Made by a program: the position numbers and the translations under genes. A DNA stretch of 64,000 nt from Erinaceus europaeus (lineage: Eukaryota > Chordata > Mammalia > Eulipotyphla > Erinaceidae), in NCBI RefSeq assembly GCF_950295315.1, contig NC_080177.1, forward strand, positions 82,012,452 through 82,076,451. Reading direction: 5' to 3'. The notes beneath the pieces are model-generated. The model was not told where the DNA came from and made no database searches. It was given only the letters and a program-made list of their open reading frames with translations. The stretch's first letter is position 1, and every line of letters starts with the position of its first letter. Positions 45,884 to 56,195 of this stretch are shown one piece after another.

Positions 45884-46297
45884 CTAGCGTTTGCCCTTCT
45901 TCCGCAGCCAGTCAACAGCATCAGGTGGAGCCTGATGTCAAGTTTCGAGACCTCCTTTGAATCTGGAGAGGTGGCAGTCGTTGACTCTGTGGGTCATAGT
46001 CTGTCTGGAGCCGCAGGGGCAGTTCGGGTCATCTCTGGCTCCCCAGCGGTGGAACATAGTGGCGCACCGGCCATGGCCTGTTCGATAGCGATTGAGGAGG
46101 GCCCGATCATAACGTGCCAGGTCAGAGCCGGGTTGACGCTCGCAGGGGTCTGTGATGAGGTGTTTGTTCTTGACCTCAGCTGACTGCCAGCTCTGTTTCC
46201 AAGAGACTGGAACAGAGAAGTTCAGTGTAGGCGTAGGGGACCAGATTGGGTGACGAGACGTCAAGCGTTGGACAGGGTGGGCGAATACTGTCAACAA
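45884..46297 (-). pseudogene. C-terminal fragment of a non-L1 non-LTR retrotransposon reverse transcriptase ORF
   Basis: The minus strand encodes ~120 residues with the motif LLNRYRTGHGRC, then FHRWG, then CPCGSRQTMTHRVNDC. This C-x-C-G, H-x4-C arrangement is the Cys/His domain seen at the C-terminus of many animal non-LTR elements (hits often labelled jockey-like or endonuclease-reverse transcriptase). It is unlike the L1 ORF2 terminus elsewhere in this window. The main frame stops at TGA (45938-45940). Ignoring it, the frame continues with DAVDWLRKKGKR to a TAG at 45884, a typical terminal segment. A (GAA)n-like tract follows, as in elements with microsatellite 3' tails. An in-frame TAA lies just upstream of 46,297. 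The RT core and endonuclease are absent. A broken copy; clade not assigned. Confidence 0.75.
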
Positions 46298-46680
46298 ACA
46301 AGCTTCAAGCAGTTACACCCCACATGCAAATGGTGTTCCGCGATCCTTAGCAAGGCGAGAAAGAACTTAAATACAGAAGAAAATGGAAATAAAACTCCTT
46401 TTATCTGGTATCCTTGCTGAGTGGGTCTTTTATACGTTGACACTCTCCATAATACTGAATGTTATTCCAGGTATCCTGTTTGAAAACTCTTTAAAGGATT
46501 ACTTTTAATATGAATATGGTAATAGATATCAAATACAGCTGAGGCACCAATCTAAATACAGTTGACCTTAACAACTTCAGGTCTGCATTGTGTCTTCATG
46601 ATTGCAGAAAACCCTCAGGGACAAGTCCCTGACAGGCTGAAGGCAGTTGGTGCGGACAGTTTTCTTCAGCTTCTTTCTGG
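46298..46680. other. Unique sequence, possibly more of the non-LTR fragment
   Basis: The first ~40 bases may continue the retrotransposon frame (…LLEACLLTVF on the minus strand). Beyond that nothing is recognised. Confidence 0.4.
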
Positions 46681-46942
46681 CCCAGCTATTTTCTTTTTAA
46701 ATAAATTTTACTTTAAGTTTTTTTTTTATTATCTTATTTATTGGCTAGAGAAAGCCAGAAATTGAGAGGGAAGGGGGTGATAGAGAGGGAGAGAGACAGA
46801 GAGACACCTACAGCCCTGCTTCACCACTCCTGAAACTTTCCCCCTGCAGGTGGGGACTGGGGGCTTGAACCTAAATCCTTGTGCACTGTAACGTATGTTA
46901 TCAACCAGGTGCGCCAACACCTGCCCCACCCAGCTATTTTCT
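46681..46942 (-). mobile_element. SINE, group 2, with 14-bp TSD
   Basis: cccagctattttct occurs at 46681-46694 and 46929-46942. Between them lie an unusually long A/T-rich tail region (46695-46738), a consensus body and the head ending 'gcgccaacacctgcccca'. Confidence 0.94.
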
Positions 46943-46989
46943 AGGTATGATAGTCTTCTTTTCTTGTTCTCACATAGCTAACTTTCCTT

Positions 46990-47080
46990 TTTAATTATCT
47001 CTACTTATTGGATAGAAACAGCCAGAAATTGAGAGGCAGGGGGAGATAGAGAGGGAGAGAGACAGACGCCTGCAGCCCTG
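46990..47080 (-). mobile_element. SINE fragment, 5'-truncated
   Basis: 'ttattggatagaaacagcc' and the purine body to 'gcctgcagccctgg', then unrelated sequence. The head is missing. Confidence 0.85.
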
Positions 47081-47352
47081 GATTGCAGTAGACTCTGCTG
47101 GAGACTGGCTTTAGCAGCAACAGCCCTGGTAGTCTCAGCTTCATTTTTTTTTAAAGAACAAATCTTGAGCCAAGACAGAAACCAGTGTCTCTAAGTCTCC
47201 TCAGCTCCATGCAGTATACCTGTGGCTGAGTTTGGCCTATGTGTCGTTTTCAGAGGATCTGGTTGGGGCTGAGGGCAGTCTATTGGTCACATATTGATAC
47301 AAATAGGGCTAGACTTCTTTAATTCCAGCTATTTCTCTCTCTCGCTCTTTCA

Positions 47353-49865
47353 TTTTTTTTATAAAATGGAAATATTGTTAAGACCATAGGGTAAGAGGGG
47401 TACAACTCCACACAATTCCCACCACCAGAACTCCGTATCCCATCCCCTCCCCTAATAGTTTTCCTATTCTTTAACCCTCTGGGAGTATGGACCCAGGGTC
47501 ATTGTGGGATGCAGAAGGTGGAAGGTCTGGCTTCTGTAATTGCTTCCCTGCTGGACATGGGCTTTGGTAGGTCAACCCATACTCCCAGCCTGCCTCTCTC
47601 TTTCCCTAGTAGGGCAGGGATCTGGGGAAGAGAGACTCTAGGACACATTGGTGGTGTCACTTGCCCAGGGAAGTCCAGTTGGCATCATGGTAGCATCTGG
47701 AACGTGGTGGCTGAAAAAGATTTAAGATATAATGCAGAACAAATTGTTGACTAATCATGAACCTAAAGACAAGAATATTGCGGATAAAGATTGGGGTCTC
47801 CCTTTTGGAAAAAGCTAGTAGGCCTATTTTAGGCATATTCCAGAGGGCCCATGACTTTACTAATTTTTCCCTGAGCCTGACATCTAATATGCAAGTGGAC
47901 CCAGGTTATTGTCTGGGAAGATGGTGTCATAGTTGGAAAAAGGACTAGAAAGCTGAATCAGGGAAGAGAGTAGCTTCCAAATATGAGGGAAGTATATAAA
48001 TATTGTTAACTGTAAACTCCATCAGTTAGACAGGGAGCCCATAATCAGCTTAGGAGCCTGTGTGATCTCTGCATCCCTGTAGGTCTGAGCTCGCATTCTG
48101 TGGTCACGACTAGGAACATTCCAGGCTGCACTAATTTCAGGACCCATCTTCCTTGGATAGTAGGCAGAGTATGTGTCCAACCTCCCTTTGGAGGATGGAA
48201 CATTCCCTACCATTGTTGATCCACATGGAGGGCAAGGTCCTATAGGGGCTCATAAAAGGATCCATTATGTTGTTCCTGATGGAGATGACCAGTGACAGTG
48301 GCGAGAGGGATCTGTTAGAGGTCTAGACCCATCATGTCTGTGTGTGAATCCCAGGATTCCCTGACTAGGGCTCCAGCTGATGGGGTGGCCTGATAGTGAC
48401 TAAAGAGTCATCATTCAAATAGCTAGTCTCTTGCCCTTATTCAGCTTTTGCAGTCCTTACTTTGATAAAGGTTAGCTTTGGAGTGAGTGAAGGATGTGTA
48501 ATAGGAAGTAGGTGAGGAGGTATCTGCGTCTAAGTAGAAACTATTTCATTAGGCACTTTAAGGTGTCTTTTTAGGTCTTTCTGCTTCTTGCTTCATTTAT
48601 AGACTCACTGCAGACTGTTGAGCGCTTTTGCTTTAAGGTATATATTTCCCCTAACTTATGGACACATGTACATCTGCCCTATCTCATGGGCCCTGGTCTA
48701 TATCTAGGTTTTGAGGTTTTGTCAAGAAGTGCACCACCTGAAGTGGAATTAAGGAGTCCTATGGGAATGGAAAGGTCTCACCCGAGTAATGAAGCTGGAG
48801 CGTTGACACTCTACACCTGACATCTCTGGACAGAGTCTGAGGTGACTCTACACCTGACATCTCTGGACAGCGTCTGAGGTGACATATGCCGAGGTGGTCC
48901 TGGTTCCTTTGCTTTCAGTTGTTATGACTTGAGAGAAGCCTGCAGGAAAGTGAGTCCCACCCTAGAGGTTCCAGGACTGGGAGATGTAAGGGCTTTATAG
49001 AGAAAGGGGAAGAAGGTTCTTGCTGTCTTAGGATTTTAGAAGGTAATCGATAATTATAGCTATAACCAAATGATTTGACTATTGGGTTAACTTAAAAAAT
49101 CCCATTGTTAGGATTTGCTGCATCATATAAAAGTTCACCATAACTTATATTCCTTTGTGCTATTTATATATAATAAATTTACTTTAAGCTGTACCTTATA
49201 AAGTAACTCCACCAGTTGATTCTGTTCTCCCTCTTCTAAGCTTTTAGGAGATTCAGTATTTCAAAGGACAGTCATTATTAGAAATGTATTAACAATTTGA
49301 GCCCGCTGTTAAAATTCACTCTGATTGCCAATTTGAAGTCTTTTTTAAGTCTTAGGTTGAACTTCAGCTATTTCTAAAGAAGGGACTGTATCTTCTACAC
49401 TTAGACTATTCTACTTTTCTCCAAGTCTTATGACTGTTTGTTGTTGTGTTTAACCTCCTTGAATGATCATGACCATCTTGTGAAAATGCATCTTATTCTT
49501 TTTTAGAAAAAAAAAATATTAGTGATTTAATACTGATTTGCAAAATGCCAAGGTAATGGGCACAACTCCACACTGTTCCCATCATCAGAGTTCTGTGTAC
49601 CCATTCCTGCTGTTGGAAGGACAGCAGTTCTAAGGTTGCAGAGATGGGTTAACTACTGTTTCTACAGCTGTCTGTCTATATTTGTAGATATTTGCCCATT
49701 TTCCCTTTGGTCCCATCTTCTCTTCCTTTCCAAGTCACACCTATTCCTTCCTCTTCTCTCTCTAGGTCCTGATGGACTTGTGGTTCAGAGCCTTCTGGCC
49801 ATCTTCCCCCTGTCATTTCTTCCCCTCTGGGAGGAGGGACCTACATTTTTTTGAGGTGCAGAAGG
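47353..49865 (-). mobile_element. L1 3' end with long 3'UTR
   Basis: The T-run at 47353-47360 marks the poly(A) side. 'ggtaagaggggtacaactcc', 'ggacccagggtcattgtggg' and 'aggtctcacccgagtaatgaagctg' align in order with the L1 at 52,671. The 3'UTR here is longer, with a central block (47,950-48,600) missing from the 52.67-kb copy. The distal part (49,530-49,620) matches the zone just beyond ORF2 in that copy. No ORF2 is kept. The element is more diverged than the 52.67-kb copy. Confidence 0.82.
48808..48881. repeat. 37-bp tandem duplication inside the L1 3'UTR
   Basis: Two adjacent 37-bp units starting actctacacctgacatctc, differing by one base (cagag/cagcg). The 52.67-kb L1 has one copy, so the duplication is local or subfamily-specific. 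Confidence 0.92.
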
Positions 49866-50955
49866 TGGGCATCTTGTTCTTTATTTATTTCCTTTTTATA
49901 GCACTTCTTGGATTGTTCAGTTTTATATCTGCACGTTTAGTCAAGACTTTGTGATTACATATTAGAGACTTCTGCAACTGTTTGTCCAGAGAAGAAAGTT
50001 CTTGATCCTAAATCTGGGATATGAAATATATATTAAGTTTTTCTTTTACTTTCTCCTCTTCCTTTTTGTTTAAGTCTACTTTATGACTTATCTCTTCTCC
50101 CCAACTCCATCTGCCAAAGAGACTTGAAAGCCTTTGCTAACTGCCTCATGCATCTACAGTTACTGACAAATCAGTGACCCTTTCTTTCCTGCTTTTAGCA
50201 CAGAAGAATCAGACAGTTCTGTAAATGTTAGGGTCTGGTAAGCCTTGGTGACAAATCCATTTATCATGAAGACAGTTGTATTTGTCTAATGATGCTCTGA
50301 ATTTCCACACACGTTTCTGCCACCTGATTTGTGTAGGCTGCAACCTCCAGGGAGAACTTTCGGCCTTAGGCCCGCTTCCTGTCTCTCTTTCACAACATGA
50401 CTTCTTTCTATGAAATGCCAACTTCACTGCTGCTGTTTCCATGACAGGGAACTGGTAATCAAAACCTGATGCTAAATTATGTGTCTGGTGACTAAACCAT
50501 TTCCAAATTGAACCAGCCCCTCCCCCCTTTTTTTCTTTTCCATCTATGGTTGAGTCTAACCACTCTGGGTAAGTTAAATTGGCGGCACAGCTCATCCAGA
50601 ATGGGTACGTGTCCCTCTTACTCTCGGATCTCAGTGGAGCATTCTGGCTTGCTCTGGGCACTGGGTGTGATTGACGTAGTATGGGGTGATGTCCAAGTCA
50701 AATCTCTAGAAACCATGTTGCCTCTACTCTTGCCCACTTGGAAAATTGCTAATAGCGTAAGAAGAAGCTTAGGATCCCCTTCTGGAGACGAGCAGGTCAC
50801 GAGACAGCAGAATTAATGGCAAAACACGCATGAAGTCTACTTACATAATGAAGTAACTTGCAGGTAGTCAAGCTTACATGAGTGTGCCCAGGTGAAGTCA
50901 ACAGTTCAGCTGGCTGAACTAATGACACCTAGTCAGGAACAAATTAAATGGGGGT
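49866..50955. other. Unique sequence, no gene seen
   Basis: Non-coding. A 150-codon minus-strand open frame at 50209-50661 shows no recognisable family and no codon-structure support. Confidence 0.5.
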
Positions 50956-51170
50956 GAGGGAGCCAGGTGAGCAGTGGTGCACCTGGTTAAGCACTTGACA
51001 TGACAAGGCTCAAGGGCCCAGATTCAACCTCCTGGTCCCCAGCTGCAGGGGGTAAGCTTCACGAGTGGTGAAGCAGGGCTGCAGGGGTCTCTGCCTTTGC
51101 CCCTCTATCTCTCCTCCCTCCTCAGTTTCTCTCTGTTTGTATCCAATTTAAAAAAAAGATAAAGAGCAAA
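50956..51170 (+). mobile_element. SINE, group 2
   Basis: 'gagccaggtgagcagtggtgc', 'agattcaacctcctggtcccc', 'gtggtgaagcagggctgcag' and the tail 'gtatccaatttaaaaaaaag'. Confidence 0.92.
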
Positions 51171-51459
51171 TCAAAAGCAAATCCAAGAGTTATTACTGTA
51201 AGCTACTAGACTGTGGGGTTGTAAGATAGGCAGGCACCTGGCATGAACATCCAGGCTAAAGGGTAAAGCCAGTCCCATGTTTAATTTCGGAAGACAGCCC
51301 ATTCTTCACTTTTCAGACGTCCGCCAACTATGTACTCTGCCTAAATAGACTAGCTCTCTCTCCATCAGTGTCATTGGAAGCTCTTGCTCCTTCCTCAGAT
51401 GTCTCCAACTTGACTTCCTCAAACTATTTTTTCCCATGGATGACTTTCTATCTTCATTG

Positions 51460-51773
51460 AATATATATGATTCTTTTTTTTTAATTCTTAAAAAATATTT
51501 ATTTATTTTCCCTTTTGCTGCCCTTGTTGTGGTTGTGGTTATTGATGTCATTGTTGTTGGATAGAACAGAGAGAAATGGAGAGAGGAGGGGAAGACAGAG
51601 AGGGGGAGAGAAAGACAGACATCTGCAGACTTGCTTCACCACCTGTGAAACGACTCCCCTGCACGTGGGGAGCCGGGGGCTTGAACCGGGATCCTTCCAC
51701 TGGACCTTGTGCTTTGTACCACGTGCACTTAACCCGCTGTGCCACCGCCTGACTCCCAATATATATGATTCTT
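51460..51773 (-). mobile_element. SINE, group 1, with perfect 16-bp TSD
   Basis: aatatatatgattctt occurs at 51460-51475 and 51758-51773. Inside lie a T-rich tail, 'ttgctgcccttgttgtgg', the body and head 'gagccgggggcttgaaccgg...gcctgactccc'. Confidence 0.97.
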
Positions 51774-51842
51774 AATTTCGATTTATATGTCCTCTACCAC
51801 ACCCCCCTGTCACTAGAACATTAGAGAAGCCTCCATGGGAAG

Positions 51843-51844
51843 GT

Positions 51845-51936
<92 letters not shown>
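51843..51936. repeat. (TTTC)n microsatellite
   Basis: About 23 uninterrupted TTTC units. The minus strand is a pure GAAA purine tract. Confidence 0.98.
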
Positions 51937-52262
51937 GGTTTGAGGCCAGCCACCTCAAGCCCAGACTGGAGTCTGTTTCTCCAAGTTCCATCTGGACTGG
52001 GTCACTAGACAAGACACGGTTCCCAGCGGCATTCTGCCATTTCTCCACGATCACATTTTGCCTTCTAGTTACGACATCATATCTACTGTTCATTTCTTCT
52101 GTAAATGAAATCTAGATTTAACAACGACCTTATATGGGGACACACCTCATTTTATTTAATAGCGGTCCCTTTTATGTACCAAATTCTAGGAATTTGACAT
52201 ATTATTACCGGTATAATAAGGTGCAGGGTGGTAGGCCATAGAGCAATGTAATGACAAGGGTT

Positions 52263-52579
52263 ATATTATCTTTCTTTTTTTTTTTAAATATTTATTTATT
52301 TTCCCTTTGTTTTTGCCCTTGTTGTTTTATTGTTGTAGTCATTGTTGTTGTTATTGATGCCTTCGTTGTTGGATAGGACAGAGAGAAATGGAGAGAGGAG
52401 GGGGAGACAGGGAGAGAGAAAGACAGACACCTGCAGACCTGCTTCACCGCTTGTGAAGCGACTCCCCTGCAGGTGGGGAGCCGGGGGCTTGGACCGAGAC
52501 CCTTATGCCGGTCCTTGTGCTTTGCGCCACCTGTGCTTAACCACTGCGCTACCGCCTGACCTCCCATATTATCTTTCTT
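52263..52579 (-). mobile_element. SINE, group 1, with perfect 14-bp TSD
   Basis: atattatctttctt occurs at 52263-52276 and 52566-52579, flanking a near-consensus copy. The head has 'gagccgggggcttggaccg', so the B box carries a change. Confidence 0.96.
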
Positions 52580-52629
52580 ATCATTGTTTATTTGCAAACA
52601 AAGTCATAAACATAAAATGAAGACAGTCA

Positions 52630-52670
52630 AATGCAGTGGTTGCCCATATCACATTTACCTAAGTAGTTGC
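52630..52670. repeat. Long TSD of the L1, left copy
   Basis: 41 bp starting aatgcagtggttgcccatat matches 54849-54889 at 39 of 41 bases. Both copies run on into a T-tract. Confidence 0.92.
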
Positions 52671-54848
52671 TTTTTTTTTTTTTAACTTTTTATTTAAGAA
52701 AGGATTAATGAACAAAACCATAAGGTAGGAGGGGTACAACTCCACACAGTTCCCACCACCCAATCTCCATATCCCACCCCCTCCCCTGATAGCTTTCCCA
52801 TTCTCTAGCCCTCTGGGAGCATGGACCCAGGGTCATTGAGGGTTGCAGAAGGTAGAAGGTCTGGCTTCTGTAATTGCTTCCCTGCTGAACATGGGCGTTG
52901 ACTGGTCGGTCCATACTCCCAGTCTGCCTCTCTCTTTCCCTAGTAGGGTGGGTCTCTGGGGAAGCTGAGCTCCAGGACACATTGGTGGGGTCTTCAGTCC
53001 AGGGAAGCCTGGCCAGCATCCTGGTGGCATCTGGAACCTGGTGATTGAAAAGAGAGTTAACATACGAAGCCAAACAATTTGTTGAGCAATCATGGATCCC
53101 AAGCTTGGAATAGTGGAGAGGAAGTGTTAGGGAGGTACTCACTGCAAACTCTAGTGTACTTCTGCTTTCAGGTATATATTTTGCAGTAGTTTATGGATAT
53201 GTGTGCACATAAGCTCTCTCTCACAGAAACTGGTGTATATCTAGGTTATGGGACTTTGTTAGAAAGTGAACCACCTGAGATGAAATTAGAGTGTACTATA
53301 AAAGGAAAGGTCTCACCCGAGTAATGAAGCTGAAGGGTTGTCATTCCACACGTGAAGTCTCTGGATACAGTCTGAGGTGAAGCATGTTGAGGTGGCAATC
53401 GTTGCGTTGCTTAGGTTGTGATCGGCGGATGCAATGTTATTTGGTTTGGATTGGGAGACGCATATGGGAAAGTGGGCCCTGTCCAAGGGTTCCAGGACTG
53501 GGGGAAGTAGAGGCTCTATAGTGGAGATGTGAGGTTCCTGCTGTCTTAGGGTTCAAAAAGACAATTGATAGTTAATGTTATCATCACATTATTTGGCAAT
53601 TGGGTTAACTTTGAAAAGTCCTTTTGTTATGGTTTGCTGTACAGTATCCAGTATCTTGTATATAGCTGTGCTATTGGATGCTTCTAATCCACTTGGTCTA
53701 GGCTTTTGAGAGAGTCCACATATCAAATACACAGCCTATATATTAAAAAGATTCAGTTTGTGTTTTGAGAAACTTTGAGACATACAACTGATTTTCCCCC
53801 CTCTCATATTAATTAACTACTGATTTATATGTCTACATTTTGCTAGGAGTGTACATAAACACCATTCCCACCACCAAAAGATTGTGACCCATCCCTCCCA
53901 CCCACTCCCACCCCCCACTGGCCCAGGAAGCTGCATGTCTACCCCTCACCACAGGGTTTTTACTTTGGTGCCCTACTTACAATTTGGTCAGGTCCTGCTT
54001 TTAGTTTCCCTTTCAGATCTTCTTACTCAACTTCTGTTGATGAGTGGGATCATCCCATACTCATCTTTATTTTTCTGACTTAGTTCACTTAACATAATTC
54101 CTTCTAGCTCTGTCCAAGATGGGTCAGAGAAGGTGGGTTCATTGTTCTTGATAGCTGCATAGTATTCCATTGTGTATATATACCACAGCTTTCTCAGCCA
54201 CTCATCTGTTGTTGGGCACCTGGGTTGCTTCCAGGTTTTAGCTATTATGAATTGTGCTGCTATGAACATAGGAGTACACACCTCTTTTTGGTTGGGTGTT
54301 ATGGAGTCCTTGGGGTATATCCCCAGGAGAGGAATTACTGGATCATATGGAAGGTCCATGTCTAGCCTTCTGAGAGTTTTCCAGACTGCTCTCCACAGAG
54401 GCTGTACCAATTTACATTCCCACCAGCAATGTAAAAGGGTTCCTCTGTCCCCACATCCTCTCCAGCATTTGTTGCTGCTGTCCTTTTTGATGTATGCCAT
54501 TCTTACAGGCGTGAGGTGGTATCTTAGTGTTGTCTTAATTTGCATTTCTCTGACAATCAGTGACCTAGAGCAGTTTTTCATATGTTTGTTAGCCTTTTGG
54601 ATCTCCTCTGAGGTGAATGTTTTCTTCATATCCTCTGCCCATTTTTGGATGGGATCATTTGCTTTTTTGGTGCTAAGTTTGCTGAGCTCTTTATATATTT
54701 TGGTGATTAGTTTCTTGTCTGATGTCTGGCATGTGAAGATCTTCTCCCATTCTGTGAGGGGTCTCTCTCTCTGTTTGTTTAATAGTTTTTTTGGATGTGC
54801 AGAAGCTTTTCAATTTGATGTGGTCCCATTGGTTTGTTTCTGCTTTAG
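52671..54848 (-). mobile_element. Young 5'-truncated L1 insertion
   Basis: Layout on the plus strand: TSD, T-run (poly-A tail, 52671-52683), 3'UTR to about 54,026, then the ORF2 end on the minus strand, then the second TSD. The total is ~2.2 kb, so the 5' end (promoter, ORF1, most of ORF2) was never copied. The 3'UTR matches the fragment at 764-1270 closely. It sits between two SINE insertions with their own TSDs, showing a local cluster of independent retropositions. Confidence 0.95.
54027..54848 (-). pseudogene. L1 ORF2 C-terminal part (open frame)
   Basis: About 270 codons remain open on the minus strand to the natural stop. Landmarks in order are [26 protein letters not shown], a Cys-rich [60 protein letters not shown] and the terminal GMIPL. 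These are the conserved C-terminal segments of mammalian L1 ORF2p, with the Cys-rich motif kept. Endonuclease and reverse transcriptase domains are missing because of 5' truncation, so it cannot act alone. Lack of stops fits a recent insertion. Confidence 0.95.
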
Positions 54849-54889
54849 AATGCAGTGGTTTCCCATATCACATTTACCTAAGTAGTTAC
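54849..54889. repeat. Long TSD of the L1, right copy
   Basis: Partner of 52630-52670, with two mismatches. Confidence 0.92.
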
Positions 54890-54945
54890 TTTTTTTTTTA
54901 CAAAGGTAATTATGGGTTTAAATGCCTCCCTACATTTCAATTCAT

Positions 54946-55324
54946 TGAATTTGCGATTTTTTTTTTTTCCTCCAGGGTGTTTGCTGGGCTCGGCGCCTGC
55001 ATCATGAATCCACCGCTCCTGGAGGCCATTTTTCCCTCTTTTGTTGCCCTTGTTGTTGTAGCCTCGTTGTGGTTATTATTATTATTGCCATTGTTGATGT
55101 TGTTAGTTGTTGGACAGGACAGAGAGAAATGGAGAGAGGAGGGGAAGACAGAGAGGGGGAGAGAAAGACAGACACCTGCAGACCTGCTTCACCGCCTGTG
55201 AAGCGACTCCCCTGCAGGTGGAGAGCCGGGGGCTCGAACCGGGATCCTTACTCCGGTCCTTGCGCTTTGCGCCACACGCGCTTAATCCATTGCGCCACCG
55301 CCCGACTCCCTGAATTTGGGATTT
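54946..55324 (-). mobile_element. SINE, group 1, full-length, with 14-bp TSD
   Basis: tgaatttg[c/g]gattt occurs at 54946-54959 and 55311-55324. Inside lie the extension 'cctccagggtgtttgctgg', body, and head 'gagccgggggctcgaaccgg...accgcccgactccc'. Confidence 0.96.
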
Positions 55325-55426
55325 ATAAAAGTATATTTTCTTTCAGCTGTTCTTACTGTGGTATTAGGAACATTAAATGGGTGCACAGTGCTCAAGTCCT
55401 TTAAGCTTTGCGCTAATGAATTCTTC

Positions 55427-55672
55427 TTCTTTTTTTAATATTTATTTTCCTTTTTGTTGCCCTGTTTAATTGTTGTTGTTCTTGATGTCATCATTGTTGG
55501 ATAGGACAGAAAGAAATGGAGAGAGCAGGGGAAGACAGAGGGGGAGAGAAAGTCAGACACCTGCTTCACTGCTTGTGAAGCGACTCCCCTGCAAGTGGGG
55601 AGCCGGGGGCTCGAACCAGGATCCTTACTCCAGTCCTTGAGCTTTGCTCCACCTGCACTTAACCCACTGCCC
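55427..55672 (-). mobile_element. SINE, group 1
   Basis: T-rich tail, 'ttgttggataggacagaaag', a body lacking the 'tgcagacc' step, and head 'gagccgggggctcgaacc...acttaacccactgcc'. The small body deletion (55,560) distinguishes it. Confidence 0.93.
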
Positions 55673-56084
55673 TAGTGAAATCTAAGGCAGCAGAGTGCAC
55701 ATTCCATCTGCTGCACACTGCAGACTATATGCCCACTGACTCTTTCACCCTGATGTGTGACAGCTTCCTCACCTGTCCGAGGGCTGATGCTGCTGTTCCA
55801 CAGACTTGTGTGAGGTCAGAAAAAAAACCACATTTTCACCATTTACACAGAAATAATGGAATACTCAAATAGTCCCTTTTTGTAGTTGTACATTATAAAT
55901 AAGAAAAGTGTAGTTAGATGCAAAGAATAATTGCAAATATTCTACATATATATATTACAATTTCTTTTGCAAAATACAGGTTCTTGTTCATTCCTACTGT
56001 GCAATATTTGTGTTGGTTTGAGTTGATTGCCATCTTGCAAGTCTCTTTTTACTTTGCTTTGTTGAGACCTTAGATTAAAGAACT
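55673..56084. other. Unique sequence, no gene seen
   Basis: Non-coding, no repeat recognised. Confidence 0.5.
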
Positions 56085-56195
56085 CTCCTGGAGGTAGGTA
56101 ACATAATGGTTATGCAAGGAGACTCTCATGCCTGAAGTTCCAAAATCTCAGGTTCAATTTCCCATACCACCATAGTACTAAGATTTGAAAAAAAA
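56085..56195 (+). mobile_element. Group 3 SINE
   Basis: 'aggtaacataatggttatgc', 'gagactctcatgcctgaag', 'ctcaggttcaatttcccat' and an A-rich end. The final 'gctctggt' is replaced. Confidence 0.85.

Noticed and set aside
50209..50661. 150-codon minus frame
   Set aside because: No domain, no recognisable homology and no splice or promoter context; consistent with chance.
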